From an uncultured Eubacteriales bacterium (GTDB lineage Bacteria > Bacillota > Clostridia > Oscillospirales > Oscillospiraceae): a stretch of DNA of 23,363 nt. Positions 21,112-23,363 of this stretch are shown one piece after another. A program made the position numbers and the translations under genes. The notes under the pieces were generated by a model, which saw only the letters and a program-made list of their open reading frames with translations, was not told the DNA's origin and searched no databases. Location: contig URST01000023.1 in NCBI GenBank assembly GCA_900550585.1, positions 1 to 23,363 on the forward strand, in the 5' to 3' direction. Positions within the stretch are counted from its first letter, which is position 1, and every line of letters starts with the position of its first letter.

Positions 21112-21140
21112 TTGAAAGTTGAAAAGTCGAGGTATATAGT
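21112..21140 (+). promoter_or_regulatory. Promoter of the hypothetical-cstA operon
   Basis: -35 TTGAAA (21112-21117), 17-base spacer, -10 TATAGT (21135-21140). Confidence 0.72.
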
Positions 21141-21164
21141 ATGGGACGTAATTTAGACGGCACG

Positions 21165-21180
21165 GTAACGTTTTCGTTAC
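21165..21180. promoter_or_regulatory. Operator-like dyad just downstream of the cstA operon start site
   Basis: GTAACGTTTTCGTTAC has perfect 6-bp arms around TTTT, starting about 18 bases after the likely transcription start, a usual roadblock or repressor position. Confidence 0.45.
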
Positions 21181-21289
21181 ATGAAAAATGCAACTTTTTC
21201 CTGTCGTTTCTTTCACGGTTTTAATTGCGAAAGCCCGTAAAGAAGCCGCTGTGAGCCGCTAAGAACTTAACGTGAGAGGAGGCCGCCGC

Positions 21290-21829
21290 ATGACCCGCGA
21301 GGAAGCCGTTGACCGGCTGTGTACCATTTATCAGAGTCAATTTGATATCACCCGCTGCCAGGAGGAGCAGCAGCCTTTGGCTGCTACCATGGACTTCTAC
21401 GCCACATCGGAAAAGTATGTCCTCTCCAAAAAGGCAAAGCTCTGGGAGGCCAAGAGCTTTGAGTATGTGTACCTGTTCAGCGTTCCCCATTTGACCAAGG
21501 AGATCTACGATGCCTGCGAAAAGCTGGCCTACGAACAGGGCATGGCCCGCATTCAGCCCGGCCCCACCCATATGTACACCTACATCACCACGCTGTTCGT
21601 GTGTGACAGCTGTGATGAGGAGGCGCGGAAAGCGCTGAAGCGCTGCAAGCTCTACAAGAGTTTCCGCATGTCCTATTGGGGCTGGATGGATTTTCATACC
21701 GCTCTGGCGGTGCTGCCGGAAAACTCCGTGTGCACCAACCGCAGCGGACACAGTGCAGCACAGGTCCTGAATCAGGGTCTGTTTCATAAGCAAATGAAAA
21801 AATTGTTCAGAAAGGAGAGAGCTTTATGA
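21290..21829 (+). CDS. Unrecognised 179-aa protein coupled to CstA
   Basis: A soluble, mixed-charge protein without signal peptide or membrane span; I do not recognise the family. Visible features: C11 and C23 near the N-terminus, a block KAKLWEAKSFEYVYLFSVPHLTKEIYDACEKL, a possible metal or redox pair C105-D-S-C108 in TLFVCDSCDEE, then YKSFRMSYWGWMDFHTAL rich in aromatics, and a basic C-terminus (KQMKKLFRKERAL). The ATG at 21290 has AGAGGAGG 7 bases upstream; a GTG at 21272 would precede that site. The stop overlaps the cstA start (ATGA), so the proteins are made together. A cytosolic accessory or regulatory partner of the transporter is inferred from position alone. It is not the small YbdD partner known in E. 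coli. Confidence 0.88.
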   Translation: MTREEAVDRLCTIYQSQFDITRCQEEQQPLAATMDFYATSEKYVLSKKAKLWEAKSFEYVYLFSVPHLTKEIYDACEKLAYEQGMARIQPGPTHMYTYITTLFVCDSCDEEARKALKRCKLYKSFRMSYWGWMDFHTALAVLPENSVCTNRSGHSAAQVLNQGLFHKQMKKLFRKERAL

Positions 21830-23363
21830 ATGCTGCTTTGTTCCTGATCATCGGCTGTGCCGTTCTGGTCGTAGGCTATATTTTCTACGGCGGTTGGCTG
21901 GCCAAGAAGTGGGGTGTGGATAACTCCCGTCCTACTCCTGCTCATACCATGGAAGACGGCAAGGACTACTGCCCCGCCAAGGCTCCCGTGCTGATGGGCC
22001 ATCACTTCTCCTCCATCGCCGGTGCCGGCCCCATCAACGGCCCCATTCAGGCCGCTGTGTTCGGCTGGGTGCCCGTGATGCTGTGGGTCCTGATCGGCGG
22101 CATCTTCTTCGGCGGCGTCCATGACTTCGGCGCTCTGTTTGCCTCCATCCGCCACAAGGGCGAGTCCATCGGTGAGGTCATCGGTGACGCCATCGGCGCC
22201 AAGGCCAAGAAGCTGTTCATCGTCTTCGCTTACCTGACCCTGATCCTGGTGGTCGCGGCCTTCGCCTCCATCGTGGCCAACACCTTCAAGGCTACCTACA
22301 CTGCTGACGGTCTCGTGGATCTGGAGGCTTCTGCTGCCAACGCTTCCACCGCCATCATCTCCATCATGTTCATCCTGATGGCCATTTTCTTCGGCTTCTT
22401 CGTATACCGCCGCAACGCCCCTCTGGGCATCTCCACCATCATCGGTATCGTTGGTATCGTGGCCTGCATGATCATCGGCCTGAACTGGCACCCCATCTAT
22501 CTGAGCTACACCGTGTGGATGGTCATCGTCGGCCTGTACATCGGCGTTGCCTCCGTCACCCCCGTGTGGATCCTGCTCCAGCCCCGTGACTACCTGAGCT
22601 CCTTCCTGCTGTACGGCATGATGATCCTGGCTGTCGTGGGTATCATCGGCGCACACCCCATTGTGGACATGCCCGCTTTCACCGGCTTCTATGACACGCT
22701 GGCTCCCTCCGGCACGTCTCTGGGCTACATGTTCCCCGCTCTGTTCGTGACCATCGCCTGCGGCGCTGTGTCCGGCTTCCACTCTCTGGTTGGTTCCGGC
22801 ACCACCTCCAAGCAGCTGGATCAGGAAAAGGACGCCAAGCCCATCGCTTACGGCGGCATGCTGATCGAGTGCGCTTTGGCTCTGATTTCCGTCTGCGCTG
22901 TTGGTTACATCTGGGCCTCCTATGCTGACGGCACCACCACCACGCCTACCGTGGTGTTCGCCACCGGCCTGGCCTCCATGTTCTCCAAGGTCTTTGGCCC
23001 CGGCTGCTACAACGCCGTGTACTCCATGCTGATCCTGGCCGTGTCCGCCTTCTGCCTGACCTCCGTGGATACCGCCACCCGTCTGGCCCGTTACATGTTT
23101 GCTGAGTTCTTCGTGGAGCCCGGCCAGACCCGTGAGGATCTGACTGGCTGGAAGAAGGTCATCACCAATCCCTATGTGGCTACCGCCATCACCGTGGTGG
23201 CCGGCGTGGCTCTGGGCCTGACCGGCTATGCCAAGATCTGGGCTCTGTTCGGCGCTGCCAACCAGCTGCTGGCTGCTCTGGGTCTGCTGGCTGTGTGCTG
23301 CTGGCTGGGCAAGATCGGCCGCAACAACAAGATGTTCTACTTCCCCATGTTCTTCATGCTGGT
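21826..23363 (+). CDS. cstA: Carbon starvation protein CstA-family transporter, 3' end outside the window
   Basis: An open frame from the ATG at 21826 runs 512 codons to the window edge. CstA/BtsT proteins are polytopic membrane permeases for peptides or pyruvate, induced on nutrient shortage. Family motifs: FGWVPVMLWVLIGGIFFGGV, the conserved SSIAGAGPINGPIQAA near residues 60-75, VHDFGALFASIRHKGESIGEV, then VTIACGAVSGFHSLVGSGTTSKQL and TSVDTATRLARYMFAE. The start overlaps the upstream stop as ATGA, with AAGGAG at 21812-21817. Sizes of the shorter Firmicutes homologues suggest that little is missing. Codon use here is more uniform than in the neighbouring genes (frequent GCT, TCC, CTG), a hint of strong expression. 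Confidence 0.94.
   Translation, partial: MNAALFLIIGCAVLVVGYIFYGGWLAKKWGVDNSRPTPAHTMEDGKDYCPAKAPVLMGHHFSSIAGAGPINGPIQAAVFGWVPVMLWVLIGGIFFGGVHDFGALFASIRHKGESIGEVIGDAIGAKAKKLFIVFAYLTLILVVAAFASIVANTFKATYTADGLVDLEASAANASTAIISIMFILMAIFFGFFVYRRNAPLGISTIIGIVGIVACMIIGLNWHPIYLSYTVWMVIVGLYIGVASVTPVWILLQPRDYLSSFLLYGMMILAVVGIIGAHPIVDMPAFTGFYDTLAPSGTSLGYMFPALFVTIACGAVSGFHSLVGSGTTSKQLDQEKDAKPIAYGGMLIECALALISVCAVGYIWASYADGTTTTPTVVFATGLASMFSKVFGPGCYNAVYSMLILAVSAFCLTSVDTATRLARYMFAEFFVEPGQTREDLTGWKKVITNPYVATAITVVAGVALGLTGYAKIWALFGAANQLLAALGLLAVCCWLGKIGRNNKMFYFPMFFML

Larger units (their letters stand above)
20912..21289 (+). other. AT-rich intergenic leader region of the hypothetical-cstA operon
   Basis: No convincing gene is present; short frames lack ribosome sites and resemble nothing known. 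The region is markedly more AT-rich than its surroundings. It holds a small stem (GCCTA 21002-21006 / TAGGC 21016-21020), a 10-bp inverted repeat, the operon promoter, an inverted repeat GACTTTT (21100-21106) / AAAAGTC (21122-21128) around the -35, and the dyad at 21165-21180. The leader from the likely start site to the first ATG is about 140 bases, long enough for a regulated 5' region, but I recognise no riboswitch. Confidence 0.6.

Noticed and set aside
20868..21122. 84-aa plus-strand frame spanning the DUF11 terminator
   Set aside because: It begins inside the terminator stem, has no ribosome site and no resemblance to known proteins.
20912..21289. Riboswitch or T-box in the cstA operon leader
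   Set aside because: I looked for T-box (TGGN in a bulge with a terminator/antiterminator pair), cyclic-di-GMP and other common patterns and found none convincing. Only simple dyads are present.
21784..22782. 332-aa minus-strand frame over cstA
   Set aside because: Repetitive Asp/Gly/His-rich translation is the mirror of membrane-segment codons. cstA is continuous on the plus strand.

Overview
The window reads as the chromosome of a GC-rich, strictly anaerobic Clostridia species, most like gut Oscillospiraceae (Flavonifractor/Oscillibacter-type). This is an inference from gene content and style: a class I-type hybrid cluster protein, strong AGGAGG ribosome binding sites, tRNAs with encoded CCA, a SelD/YedE selenium locus and CstA. 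No phage, insertion sequence, CRISPR array or rRNA was seen. Genes are densely packed and spaced by clear hairpin terminators.

Layout. (1) 1-266: a minus-strand tRNA operon (Gly-UCC, Arg-UCU, His-GUG, the last cut by the window edge) with a TTGACA promoter. (2) 386-5445: hcp, then a convergent MATE exporter, then a divergent FecCD-type ABC permease and ATPase without a substrate-binding protein. (3) 5450-6328: a lone MBL-fold hydrolase. (4) 6468-11768: a tight seven-gene minus-strand operon encoding an LCM-type methyltransferase, an MBL hydrolase with an HxDxDH motif, two L-2-amino-thiazoline-4-carboxylate (ATC) hydrolase-family proteins, a ketopantoate-reductase-like dehydrogenase, a small membrane protein and an alpha/beta hydrolase. 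I know of no described pathway with this gene set, and it is the best candidate here for a new system. Its leader carries a hairpin and two related 18-bp dyads.

(5) 11987-16773: a selenium locus of two divergent units, a class V aminotransferase (EF2568-like) plus LysR on minus, and yedE, a TusA/SirA-like gene, DUF3343 and selD on plus. The 17-bp palindrome between them is a likely LysR site. Together these genes plausibly import a selenium species, carry it as persulfide/selenide and activate it to selenophosphate. (6) 16814-19856: a metal-resistance unit. An ArsR-AraC fusion regulator is divergent from a stand-alone HMA metallochaperone and a P1B-2 (Zn/Cd/Pb) ATPase that lacks its own HMA domain. 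The two promoters overlap at their -10 boxes, and a 20-bp dyad covers the region, which suggests one repressor controls both directions.

(7) 19995-20849: a cysteine-free two-repeat DUF11 protein without signal peptide, preceded by a CATACAAT box resembling sporulation sigma-E/K -10 elements. (8) 21290-23363: an unrecognised 179-aa protein translationally coupled to cstA, which runs off the window. A roughly 380-base AT-rich upstream region holds a good promoter and several dyads.
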